This document shows positions 1-6,219 of a stretch of DNA of 11,888 nucleotides, piece by piece. The stretch covers positions 1 through 11,888 of the forward strand of contig DATLQW010000008.1 of NCBI GenBank assembly GCA_035535035.1. The letters run 5' to 3'. The position numbers and the translations under genes are program-made. This DNA comes from JASHVB01 sp035535035. GTDB taxonomy: Bacteria; Pseudomonadota; Alphaproteobacteria; Acetobacterales; Acetobacteraceae. Position 1 is the first letter of the stretch. Every line of letters begins with the position of its first letter. The notes beneath the pieces are model-generated. The model worked only from the letters and a program-made list of their open reading frames with translations. It did no database searches and was not told the origin of the DNA.

Positions 1-393
1 TTTTCCGCCGTTCTCCCAGCAGCGGAAAATGGCCCGCAGCGCCTGCACGTATTCGCCCATGCGCGCCGCCGGCGCCACCCAGGGCACGGAAAACCGCCGC
101 TCGTTATGCGCCTTCACCTGGCTGCCCAGCCCCAGGATGAACCGTCCCCCCGAATGCCGTTGCAGATCCCACGCGTGGTTCGCCACGATCATCGGGCTGC
201 GCGGAAACGCGATCGCCACCGAGGTCGCCAACTGCACGCGCCGCGTCGCCAGCGCCGCGAAGGCCAGCGGGGTGAACGGCTCGTGCCGCAGCTCGTTGGC
301 GGTGACGCAATCGAAGCCGTCCTCCTCCGCCTGGCGCGCGGCCGGGCCGCAGGCGCGCCAATCCTCCACCGGCAGCACCGTCGAAACGCGCAT
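1..393 (-). CDS. LLM-class flavin/F420-dependent oxidoreductase, N-terminal part (cut by window edge)
   Basis: The leftward reading frame gives 131 residues from an ATG at 393-391 and stays open to the window edge, so the C-terminus is missing. A GGGAGG-type ribosome site lies about six bases before the ATG. The protein starts MRVSTVLP, has a luciferase-like beta/alpha-barrel opening (AEEDGFDCV near residues 22-30, then TPLAFAALAT at 41-50), and carries the glycine-rich GGRFILGLGSQVKAHNERRF stretch at 82-101. That stretch is typical of luciferase-like monooxygenase (LLM) proteins, particularly those annotated as F420-dependent oxidoreductases of the TIGR03617 type. Such enzymes use reduced flavin or F420 in the cytoplasm; the substrate cannot be inferred here. 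It is divergent from the SDR gene, with 85 bases between the two starts, so the pair may share a control region. The family is clear; F420 rather than FMN use is a guess from resemblance. Confidence 0.85.
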   Translation of the reverse strand, partial: MRVSTVLPVEDWRACGPAARQAEEDGFDCVTANELRHEPFTPLAFAALATRRVQLATSVAIAFPRSPMIVANHAWDLQRHSGGRFILGLGSQVKAHNERRFSVPWVAPAARMGEYVQALRAIFRCWENGGK

Positions 394-421
394 CGTTTTC
401 CTCCCGAGACCCCACGCCTAT

Positions 422-450
422 TTGCCGTCCGCCCCCTGCTCCCGTAAAGC
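422..450 (+). promoter_or_regulatory. possible promoter for the SDR/M20 gene set
   Basis: TTGCCG at 422-427 and TAAAGC at 445-450 are separated by 17 bases in the divergent gap between the LLM gene and the SDR gene. The -35 box matches consensus at four of six positions and the -10 box at only three. The expected transcription start would lie about 20 bases before the SDR ATG at 479. This is a weak match in GC-rich DNA and is an inference only. Confidence 0.25.
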
Positions 451-478
451 GGTAAGCCACGGGAAAGGGAGCATGCGC

Positions 479-1240
479 ATGCCGAGCCTGGCTGGAAAAA
501 TCGTCATCGTCACCGGCGCGAGCCGCGGTATCGGTGCCGCCGCCGCGGTCGCGCTGGCCAAGGCCGGGGCAAGCCTGGTACTGACCGCACGCGATGCCGC
601 GCAAACCGCGGCGGTGGCGCAAGCCATCGCACGCGACGGCGGCAACGCCACCGCCCTCGCCTGCGACGTGTCCGAATGGCACGCCGTGCAGCGCCTGGTC
701 GCCGAGACGCAGCTTCGCTTCGGCAAAGTCGATGTCCTGATCAACAACGCCGGCGTGGTCGAGCCGATCGCCCTCACCGGCGCAAGCGACCCCACCGCCT
801 GGGCGCGCGGCATCGAGATCAACCTCATCGGCGCCTACTACGCGATCCGTGCCGTACTGCCGGCGATGCTGGCGGCCGGCGCCGGCACCATCGTCAACCT
901 GTCCTCCGGCGCCGCGCACAATCCGCTGGAGGGCTGGAGCGCCTATTGTTCCGCGAAGGCCGGCGTCGCCATGCTGACGCGCTCCATCGCGCTGGAACAC
1001 GCCGCCCAAGGCATTCGCGTGTTCGGCTTCCAGCCCGGCACCACCGACACCGACATGCAGGTCACCATCCGCGCCTCCGGCATCAACCCGGTCAGCCAGA
1101 TCCCACGCGCGAACCTGACCCCGGTCGCGCATCCCGCCGCCGCCATCGTCTATCTTTGCACCAGCGCGGCCGACGACCTGGCCGGCAAGGAATTTTCCCT
1201 CCGCGACGAAGCCTTTCGCCAACGCCTGAACCTCGCATAA
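479..1240 (+). CDS. SDR-family NAD(P)-dependent oxidoreductase
   Basis: A 253-residue classical short-chain dehydrogenase/reductase, a usual length for the family. The cofactor motif TGASRGIG is at residues 12-19, the adenine-pocket aspartate at D63, the NNAG motif at 89-92, the catalytic serine at S143, and the YxxxK pair at Y156/K160 (YCSAK), followed by PG at 186-187. It should reduce or oxidise a carbonyl/alcohol with NAD(H) or NADP(H) in the cytoplasm. R16 in the glycine loop and R38 after the second beta strand could favour NADP(H), but this is weak. The open frame extends far upstream, but similarity begins here: the ATG at 479 has GGAG seven bases upstream, while the ATG at 473 is too close to it. 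The M20 gene follows after 14 bases, so the two are probably co-transcribed. The substrate is unknown. Confidence 0.93.
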   Translation: MPSLAGKIVIVTGASRGIGAAAAVALAKAGASLVLTARDAAQTAAVAQAIARDGGNATALACDVSEWHAVQRLVAETQLRFGKVDVLINNAGVVEPIALTGASDPTAWARGIEINLIGAYYAIRAVLPAMLAAGAGTIVNLSSGAAHNPLEGWSAYCSAKAGVAMLTRSIALEHAAQGIRVFGFQPGTTDTDMQVTIRASGINPVSQIPRANLTPVAHPAAAIVYLCTSAADDLAGKEFSLRDEAFRQRLNLA

Positions 1241-1254
1241 ATCGGAGACCTCCC

Positions 1255-2418
1255 ATGCCCGATGACATGATCGGCCGCGCCCGCCGCTACCACGACGAAC
1301 TGACAGAAATCCGCCGCGACATCCACGCGCATCCCGAACTTGGGCTGCAGGAACACCGCACCGCCGAACGTGTCGCCAACAAGCTGGCGGAATGGGGTGT
1401 CGAAGTGCATCGCGGCGTCGGCAAGACCGGCGTGGTCGGCGTGCTGCGCAACGGCGACGGCCCCGCGATCGGCCTGCGCGCCGACATGGACGCGCTGGCA
1501 ATGGACGAGGAAACCAACCTGCCCTACAGCAGCCGCAACCCCGGCCGCATGCACGCCTGCGGCCATGACGGCCACACCACCATGCTGCTGGGCGCGGCAA
1601 AATACCTGGCCGACACTCGTAACTTTCAAGGCACTGTGAACTTCATCTTCCAGCCCGGCGAGGAAGGCGCCGGCGGCGCGCTCGCCATGCTGGAGGACAA
1701 GCTGTTCGAGCGCTTCCCCTGCCAGACGATCTTCGGCATGCACAACCGCCCGGGCATGCCGGTCGGGCGGTTCGCCATCACCTCCGGCCTCGCGATGGCC
1801 GGCGCCGCGGTGTTCGATATCGCGATCACCGGCAAGGGCGGCCACAGCGCGCGGCCGGAGGATGCGATCGACCCGGTGCTGGTGGCCTGTCATCTCGGCA
1901 CGGCCCTGCAATCAATCGTGTCTCGCAACGTGCCGCCGCAGGACGTGGCCGTGCTGAGCGTCACCCGCATCCAGGGCGGCGACGCCTATAACGTGATCCC
2001 GCAGACCGCCACGATGGCCGGCACCGTGCGCGCCTTCAAGAACGAGACGATGCAACTGGTGGAAGCCAACATGAAGCGCCTGGCCGGCAATGTCGCGGCC
2101 GGGTTCGGTGCCGAGGCCAAGGTGGATTTCCGCGTGATCTTCGTGCCGCTGGTGAACCACGCCGATCATACGCGCGAATTTGCCGATGCCGCCTCGGGCC
2201 TGGTCGGTGAGGCCAAGGTGGATCGCAACAAGCCGCCGGCCAACGCATCGGAGGATTTCAGTTACATGCTGGAGAAAGTGCCCGGCGCTTACATCAACCT
2301 CGGCAATGGCGAGGACAGCGCGCCGGTGCACAACCCGGCGTATAATTTCAACGATGCGGCGATCCCATACGGCGTCGCGCTGTTCGCCAGCATCGTGGAA
2401 CGCAAGCTGCCGAAATGA
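1255..2418 (+). CDS. M20-family amidohydrolase / N-acyl amino acid deacylase (hippurate hydrolase-like)
   Basis: A 387-residue zinc-dependent hydrolase of the M20D (HipO/IAA-amino acid hydrolase/aminoacylase) group, full length for the family. The HAHPELG opening is at 24-30, GLRADMDAL at 73-81, the metal ligands in HACGHDGH at 100-107 (C102, H104), the catalytic and ligand glutamates in PGEEG at 134-138, and a ligand histidine at H163. The dimer-domain motif GKGGHSARP is at 193-201, ASEDFSYML at 331-339, and the last ligand histidine in VHNP at H359. All expected ligands are present, so it is probably active in cleaving an N-acyl or amide bond, commonly of N-acylated amino acids. GGAG lies seven bases before the ATG. 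It follows the SDR gene by 14 bases and precedes a [2Fe-2S]/FAD oxidoreductase pair, which hints at deacylation followed by oxidation. The exact substrate is not readable. Confidence 0.93.
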   Translation: MPDDMIGRARRYHDELTEIRRDIHAHPELGLQEHRTAERVANKLAEWGVEVHRGVGKTGVVGVLRNGDGPAIGLRADMDALAMDEETNLPYSSRNPGRMHACGHDGHTTMLLGAAKYLADTRNFQGTVNFIFQPGEEGAGGALAMLEDKLFERFPCQTIFGMHNRPGMPVGRFAITSGLAMAGAAVFDIAITGKGGHSARPEDAIDPVLVACHLGTALQSIVSRNVPPQDVAVLSVTRIQGGDAYNVIPQTATMAGTVRAFKNETMQLVEANMKRLAGNVAAGFGAEAKVDFRVIFVPLVNHADHTREFADAASGLVGEAKVDRNKPPANASEDFSYMLEKVPGAYINLGNGEDSAPVHNPAYNFNDAAIPYGVALFASIVERKLPK

Positions 2419-2440
2419 GTGGTGGGGACAGGGCCGGGGC

Positions 2441-2474
2441 CGAGGCCCTCCCCGTGCCCTTGAGGGCGGGGAGT
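2441..2474. repeat. dispersed palindromic repeat, copy 1
   Basis: In the 96-base gap between the M20 gene and the [2Fe-2S] gene, CTCCCC (2448-2453) and GCCCT (2456-2460) pair with AGGGC (2463-2467) and GGGGAG (2468-2473) around a TG loop, with a two-base bulge. No T-run follows, so it is not a standard Rho-independent terminator. A diverged copy with the same CGAGGC start and GGGGAGT end lies at 7391-7423. Palindromes of this C-rich/G-rich type are common intergenic repeats in GC-rich proteobacteria. It could still slow or stabilise the transcript inside the presumed operon. Confidence 0.6.
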
Positions 2475-2514
2475 CGGGGGCGGCGTTCGTCCGGCGCAAC
2501 CCGCGTGACGTGCG

Positions 2515-2808
2515 ATGCTCGCTCGCCCTGACACCGACAGCCTGACCATCTACCTCGACGGCGAACCGCTGGGCGCCCGCGCCGGCGACAGCGTCGCTGC
2601 CGCATTTCTGGCGCACGGCATCCACACCATGCGGCGCACGCCGGTCTCCGGCGCCCCGCGCGGCCCGTACTGCATGATGGGCGCCTGCTTCGAATGCCTT
2701 GCCGTGGTGGACGGCGAGCCCGGCGTGCGGACCTGCCTTGCCCCGGTGCGTGACGGCATGCGCATTGAGCGCCAGGACGGCGCGCATTCCCTGCCGCACC
2801 CGCCATGA
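2515..2808 (+). CDS. small (2Fe-2S)-binding protein, HcnA/opine-dehydrogenase small-subunit type
   Basis: A 97-residue protein with the cysteine pattern C-x4-C-x2-C-x12-C (C53, C58, C61, C74), which fits a plant-type [2Fe-2S] ferredoxin fold. The N-terminal half (LTIYLDGEPLGARAGDSVAAA, residues 10-30) is the ubiquitin-like strand and helix before the cluster. Proteins of this size and pattern are the small iron-sulfur subunit of heteromeric flavin dehydrogenases such as hydrogen cyanide synthase HcnA and the opine/sarcosine/proline dehydrogenases. There it passes electrons from the catalytic flavin. No good ribosome site precedes the ATG, so the start is less certain, but no upstream in-frame start seems better. 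Its TGA overlaps the next ATG as ATGA, so the two are almost certainly translated together. HCN synthesis is unlikely without an HcnC. Confidence 0.85.
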   Translation: MLARPDTDSLTIYLDGEPLGARAGDSVAAAFLAHGIHTMRRTPVSGAPRGPYCMMGACFECLAVVDGEPGVRTCLAPVRDGMRIERQDGAHSLPHPP

Positions 2809-4160
2809 CCCCCGACCTGCTGATTGTCGGCGCGGGCCCGGCCGGCATCTCCGCCGCCATCGAAGCGCGCGCTCACGCTCTGTCCGTGCTGTTGCTCGAC
2901 GAGAACGCCGCACCCGGTGGCCGCATCTGGCAGGCACTGGAAGCGCGCGGCGCCCAGGACCAGGACGATGCCGGCGGCCTGCAAACCTTGCACGCATTCC
3001 GGGCGTGCGGTGCCAACGCGCGCTGGTGCGCCGGCGTCTGGGCGATCGAACCCGACGACGGCACCGTGTTCTGGAGCCAGGCCGCCACCGCACACGCCGC
3101 GCGTGCCGCTTTCGTATTATTGTGCACCGGCGCCACCGAGCGGCCGATGCCGCTTCCCGGCTGGACCTTGCCCGGCGTCATGACTGTCGGCGCCGCACAG
3201 ATCGCGCTGAAGACCAGCGGACTGCTGCCCACCGGAGCCACCTGGATCGCCGGCCAGGGCCCGCTGCCGATGCTCTACGCAGCGCAGACGCTGCGCGCCG
3301 GAGGTCGCCTCGCCGGCATTCTGGATCTGTCGGACGGCATCGCGCCGTTGCGCGCACTGCGTCATCTGCCGGCGGCGCTGCGCAATTCCAGCGACATCGC
3401 CAAGGGTCTGGCGTGGCGGCGCGCGATCGCCCGCGCCGGCGTGCCATGGCTGAGTGCCACGGCACTGCGCGCGCAAGGCGACGGCGTGCTGCAACGCATA
3501 ACCTTCCGCGCCGGCAACCGTGATCGGAGCGAAAACGCCGATCTCCTCCTGTTGCACGACGGCATCATCCCATCGGTGCAGATCACCCGCGCGCTGGGCT
3601 GTGCGCATCTGTGGGACGGCGGGCAACACTGCTGGAAACCAAAGGTGGATGCGTGGGGGGTCACCTCGTTGCCGAATATTCTGGTGGCGGGCGATGGCGC
3701 CGGCATCGGCGGCGCGCGGGCCGCCGCGCTGTCGGGCCGCATCGCCGCGCTTTATGCAGCGCAGGCGCTGGGGCGGATCGACGTGGCGACGCGCGATGCC
3801 GCCGCCGCCCCGCTACGCGCCGCCCAGGCACGCCAACGCGCCCTGCGCCCCCTGCTCGAGGCGCTGTACGCGCCGCGCCCGCGCCTGCTGGATGACGCAG
3901 CGACCGTCTGCCGTTGCGAGGAGGTTACCGCCGCGCAGATCCGCGACGCGGCGTCGCTCGGCTGCCTCGGGCTGAACCAGTTGAAGGCGTTCACCCGTTG
4001 CGGCATGGGCCCGTGTCAAGGCCGCATGTGCGGCAGCTCGGCGGCAGAGGTGTTGGCCGCCGCGCGCGGCGTCCCGGTGGCGGCGATCGAGCCATACCGC
4101 ACGCGCTTCCCCACAAAACCCCTGACGGTCGGCGAACTTGCCGCGATGGCGACCGAATAA
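2805..4160 (+). CDS. FAD/NAD(P)-dependent oxidoreductase with C-terminal BFD-like [2Fe-2S] domain (HcnB/OoxA-like)
   Basis: A 451-residue two-dinucleotide-domain flavoprotein. The FAD motif GAGPAG is at residues 9-14, a second nucleotide-binding stretch is near 145-159 (WIAGQGPLP), and the FAD-closing motif NILVAGDGAG is at 291-300. The C-terminal part from about 365 has four cysteines arranged C-x-C (369, 371) and C-x4-C (399, 404), typical of the bacterioferritin-associated-ferredoxin-like [2Fe-2S] domain, plus an extra C409. This architecture is that of HcnB, octopine/nopaline oxidase subunit A and the alpha subunits of multi-subunit proline/amine dehydrogenases. It overlaps the [2Fe-2S] small-subunit gene by four bases, so the two probably form a complex. 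The third, catalytic D-amino-acid-oxidase-like flavoprotein (HcnC/OoxB type) is absent from the window. The substrate may be an amino acid, imino acid or opine; this is inferred from the family only. Confidence 0.88.
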   Translation: MTPDLLIVGAGPAGISAAIEARAHALSVLLLDENAAPGGRIWQALEARGAQDQDDAGGLQTLHAFRACGANARWCAGVWAIEPDDGTVFWSQAATAHAARAAFVLLCTGATERPMPLPGWTLPGVMTVGAAQIALKTSGLLPTGATWIAGQGPLPMLYAAQTLRAGGRLAGILDLSDGIAPLRALRHLPAALRNSSDIAKGLAWRRAIARAGVPWLSATALRAQGDGVLQRITFRAGNRDRSENADLLLLHDGIIPSVQITRALGCAHLWDGGQHCWKPKVDAWGVTSLPNILVAGDGAGIGGARAAALSGRIAALYAAQALGRIDVATRDAAAAPLRAAQARQRALRPLLEALYAPRPRLLDDAATVCRCEEVTAAQIRDAASLGCLGLNQLKAFTRCGMGPCQGRMCGSSAAEVLAAARGVPVAAIEPYRTRFPTKPLTVGELAAMATE

Positions 4161-4365
4161 GGCATCCAGGCGACGGCCATGCGCCTCGGGCATCAGAGTT
4201 TCGCCGTGTCGGCCGATCCGCCCGGCTACCCTGCCAGCGGCGGACCGCTGTTTGGGCCTCCCGGCCTGGTTCGTCCGGCGGTTCGCTCGCGTGCTTGCCG
4301 TCGCTCCGCTATGCTGTTGGCGTCCCGATCGACCCGGAGGGTCGCACGCCGCGCCGGAGAGCCGC

Positions 4366-4779
4366 ATGAACGACCTCTATAACGACGACGTCCTCGTCTG
4401 GTCGGAGCAGCAGGCGGAACTGCTGCGCCGGCGGTCGGCGAGCGCCCTGGACTGGGACAACCTCGCTGAGGAGATCGAGGATTTGGGCCGAAGCCAGTTG
4501 CACGCGGTCGAATCCCATTTTGTCCAGGCACTGTTGCATGACATCAAGGCAGCGGCCTGGCCGCTTTCCCGAGAGGTGCCGCACTGGCGGGCAGAGGCGC
4601 GCGGGCAGCGCGACGACGCGAGGGCCGCATGCACGCCGTCGATGGCACAGCGCATCGACGTGGCGGCGCTGTATCGCCGGGCGTTGCGCCGCATGCCCGA
4701 GACCATCGACGAACAGCCGCCGCTGCCGGTGCCGGAAACATGCCCCGTGACATTGGATGAACTATTGGCCGGACCGTAG
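4366..4779 (+). CDS. DUF29 family protein
   Basis: A 137-residue protein matching the DUF29 pattern: a W-x-E-Q-x-x-L-L-R opening (WSEQQAELLRRR, 12-23), the hallmark LDWDNLAEEIEDLGRSQ at 28-44, a helix with HFVQALLHDIKAA (51-63), then HWRAEARGQRDDAR (73-86). DUF29 proteins are small helical proteins, abundant in cyanobacteria and alphaproteobacteria and often in several copies. Their function is unknown. The start ATG at 4366 has GGAGAG four bases upstream and fits the usual family beginning; the longer open frame from 4138 does not look coding. It lies alone, 205 bases after the flavoprotein gene and 384 bases before the next gene, so it is probably its own transcription unit. No signal peptide or membrane segment is visible. 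Confidence 0.85.
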   Translation: MNDLYNDDVLVWSEQQAELLRRRSASALDWDNLAEEIEDLGRSQLHAVESHFVQALLHDIKAAAWPLSREVPHWRAEARGQRDDARAACTPSMAQRIDVAALYRRALRRMPETIDEQPPLPVPETCPVTLDELLAGP

Positions 4780-5163
4780 CAGGCAGCATGATGCGAATCC
4801 GCCATTGGATGGATCGCATGGCACGGACTTGAACGGCTGCCGGTCAATCCGTCGGCGTGCGCCGAGTGCGGATGGTCGATCCGTATCGCGCCACCGCATC
4901 CGGCACAGCCGGCATGGCTGGTTCAATTCGGTATCGATCCCGCAGCGCGTCGCGCCGGTAGCCGGGTTCCCTGGCGTGGACCCGGCGGAAGTTCTGGGCG
5001 CCGGCCCCCGTCATGCCCCACCGTCATTGCGAGGTGCGCAGCGACGCAGCAATCTCCCGCCCGGCGATCCCCATCGCCCGGCCCGCACGAGATTGCCGCG
5101 TCGCTTCGCCCTTCGCAACGACTGACCAGGCAGACTGACAGCGCCAACAGGAGGAAACCCACC
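4780..5163. other. gene-free stretch with repeat
   Basis: No convincing gene lies in these 384 bases. The right half (5023-5122) is an imperfect inverted repeat, described separately. The left half (4780-5000) shows only short palindromes, such as CCGGGT paired with ACCCGG around 4962-4986. A promoter for the amidohydrolase/MBL unit must lie here or in the repeat, but no box pair stands out. Confidence 0.6.
5023..5122. repeat. REP-like imperfect inverted repeat, 34-base arms
   Basis: The left arm at 5023-5056 starts GTCATTGCGAGG and ends GCAATCTC. The right arm at 5089-5122 is its reverse complement, with 29 of 34 positions matching. A 32-base C/G-rich spacer lies between them. The arm consensus (GTCATTGCGAG, then GCGAAGCGACG, then GCAATC) is a familiar dispersed intergenic sequence in proteobacterial genomes. 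Fragments of the same consensus reappear at 7317-7327 and 7579-7601. It ends about 40 bases before the amidohydrolase start, so transcripts entering from upstream would carry a long hairpin. Confidence 0.75.
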
Positions 5164-6207
5164 ATGAGCGCCACGACGACACCCGCCCAGACCCCCTATC
5201 TCCCGGTCCGCGACGATTGGCTGGCGCGCCGCACCGAGGCGATCCTCGAACCCGCGCTGCCGATCGTCGATCCGCACCACCATCTGTGGGAACGGCCCGG
5301 CTGGCGCTACATGCTCGATGATCTGCTGGCCGACACCAACAGCGGCCACAACATCGTCGCCACCGTGTTCGTGCAGTGCCGCTCGATGCACCGCGCCGGC
5401 GGACCCGAGGCAATGAAGCCGGTCGGCGAGACCGAGTTCGTCAACGGCGTCGCGGCAATGAGCGCGTCCGGCCAGTACGGGGTGACAAAAATTTGCGCCG
5501 GCATCGTCGGCCACGCCGATCTGCGCCTGGGCGGGCGCGTGCGCGACGTGCTGGATGCGCATATCCGCGCCGGCGGCGGACACTTCCGCGGCATTCGCCA
5601 CATCACCGCCTGGGACGGCGACACGACGCTGATGAACCCCGCCTACGCGCCGCCGCCCGGATTGCTGGCCGACCGCGTGTTCCGCGAGGGTTTTTCCGCC
5701 CTCGCGCCGCTCAATCTCAGCTTCGATGCGTGGCTGTACCATCCGCAGCTCGACGAGCTCACCGCGCTGGCGCAGGCGTTTCCGGGCACACAAATCTGCC
5801 TGAACCATGTCGGCGGGCCGCTCGGCATCGGCGTCTATGCCGGCAGGCGCGACGCGGTGTTCGCCGCCTGGTCGAAGTCGATCCACGCCCTGGCGCGATG
5901 CCCGAACGTGGTGGTGAAGCTCGGCGGCATGGCAATGCGCATCAACGGCTTCGATTTCCATGAGAAGGCCGATCCGCCGTCATCGGAGGCGCTGGCGGCG
6001 GCGTGGAAACCCTATGTCGAGACCTGCATCGGCGCGTTCGGCGCCGCACGCTGCATGTTCGAGAGCAATTTCCCGGTGGACAAGGGCTCGTACGCCTACG
6101 CACCGTTCTGGAATGCGTGCAAGATCCTGGCGCGCGGTGCCGGCGCGGCGGAAAAAACCGACCTGTTCAGCGGCACCGCCGCACGGTTCTACCGGCTCGA
6201 CCTTTGA
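5164..6207 (+). CDS. amidohydrolase family protein (Amidohydrolase_2, TIM-barrel metal hydrolase)
   Basis: A 347-residue protein of the Amidohydrolase_2 family, which includes 2-pyrone-4,6-dicarboxylate hydrolase (LigI), decarboxylases such as ACMSD, and lactonases. The metal-binding HxH lies in VDPHHHLWE (35-43). A further barrel histidine is probable at H145 or H149-region strands and in LNHVGGPLG (213-221, H215). KLGG at 252-255 is a later strand. At the position where many members carry the catalytic aspartate (xSDxP), this protein reads CMFESNFPVDK (297-307), with asparagine. I believe this is the usual form in a subgroup of the family rather than a broken site. AGGAGG lies nine bases before the ATG, a strong ribosome site. 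The MBL hydrolase gene follows after 12 bases. A role in opening or hydrolysing a ring or lactone is likely; the substrate is unknown. Confidence 0.9.
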   Translation: MSATTTPAQTPYLPVRDDWLARRTEAILEPALPIVDPHHHLWERPGWRYMLDDLLADTNSGHNIVATVFVQCRSMHRAGGPEAMKPVGETEFVNGVAAMSASGQYGVTKICAGIVGHADLRLGGRVRDVLDAHIRAGGGHFRGIRHITAWDGDTTLMNPAYAPPPGLLADRVFREGFSALAPLNLSFDAWLYHPQLDELTALAQAFPGTQICLNHVGGPLGIGVYAGRRDAVFAAWSKSIHALARCPNVVVKLGGMAMRINGFDFHEKADPPSSEALAAAWKPYVETCIGAFGAARCMFESNFPVDKGSYAYAPFWNACKILARGAGAAEKTDLFSGTAARFYRLDL

Positions 6208-6219
6208 AGGACGCCCCTC

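Noticed and set aside
29..478. Upstream extension of the SDR frame from 29
   Set aside because: The added residues are not SDR-like and overlap the LLM gene on the other strand. The ATG at 479 has proper ribosome-site spacing.
104..1600. Long minus-strand open frame opposite the LLM, SDR and M20 genes
   Set aside because: It is a GC-rich shadow frame, arginine- and alanine-rich, with no family motif. The genes on other frames carry clear motifs. Only the 1-393 minus-strand frame is real here.
1912..3093. 393-residue minus-strand open frame opposite M20 and the [2Fe-2S] gene
   Set aside because: It has no motif or ribosome site, and it covers well-supported plus-strand genes.
2515..4160. Hydrogen cyanide synthase (hcnAB) as the function of the pair
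   Set aside because: HCN synthase needs HcnC, which is absent, and the same subunit forms serve many amino-acid and opine dehydrogenases. A gene symbol would over-claim.
4295..4315. TTGCCG and TATGCT as a promoter for the DUF29 gene
   Set aside because: The spacing between boxes is only nine bases, too short for a sigma-70 type promoter. No better -35 lies at the right distance.
4920..4929. GGTTCAATTC resembling a tRNA T-loop
   Set aside because: The flanking bases do not form a T-stem, and no anticodon or acceptor arms can be built around it.
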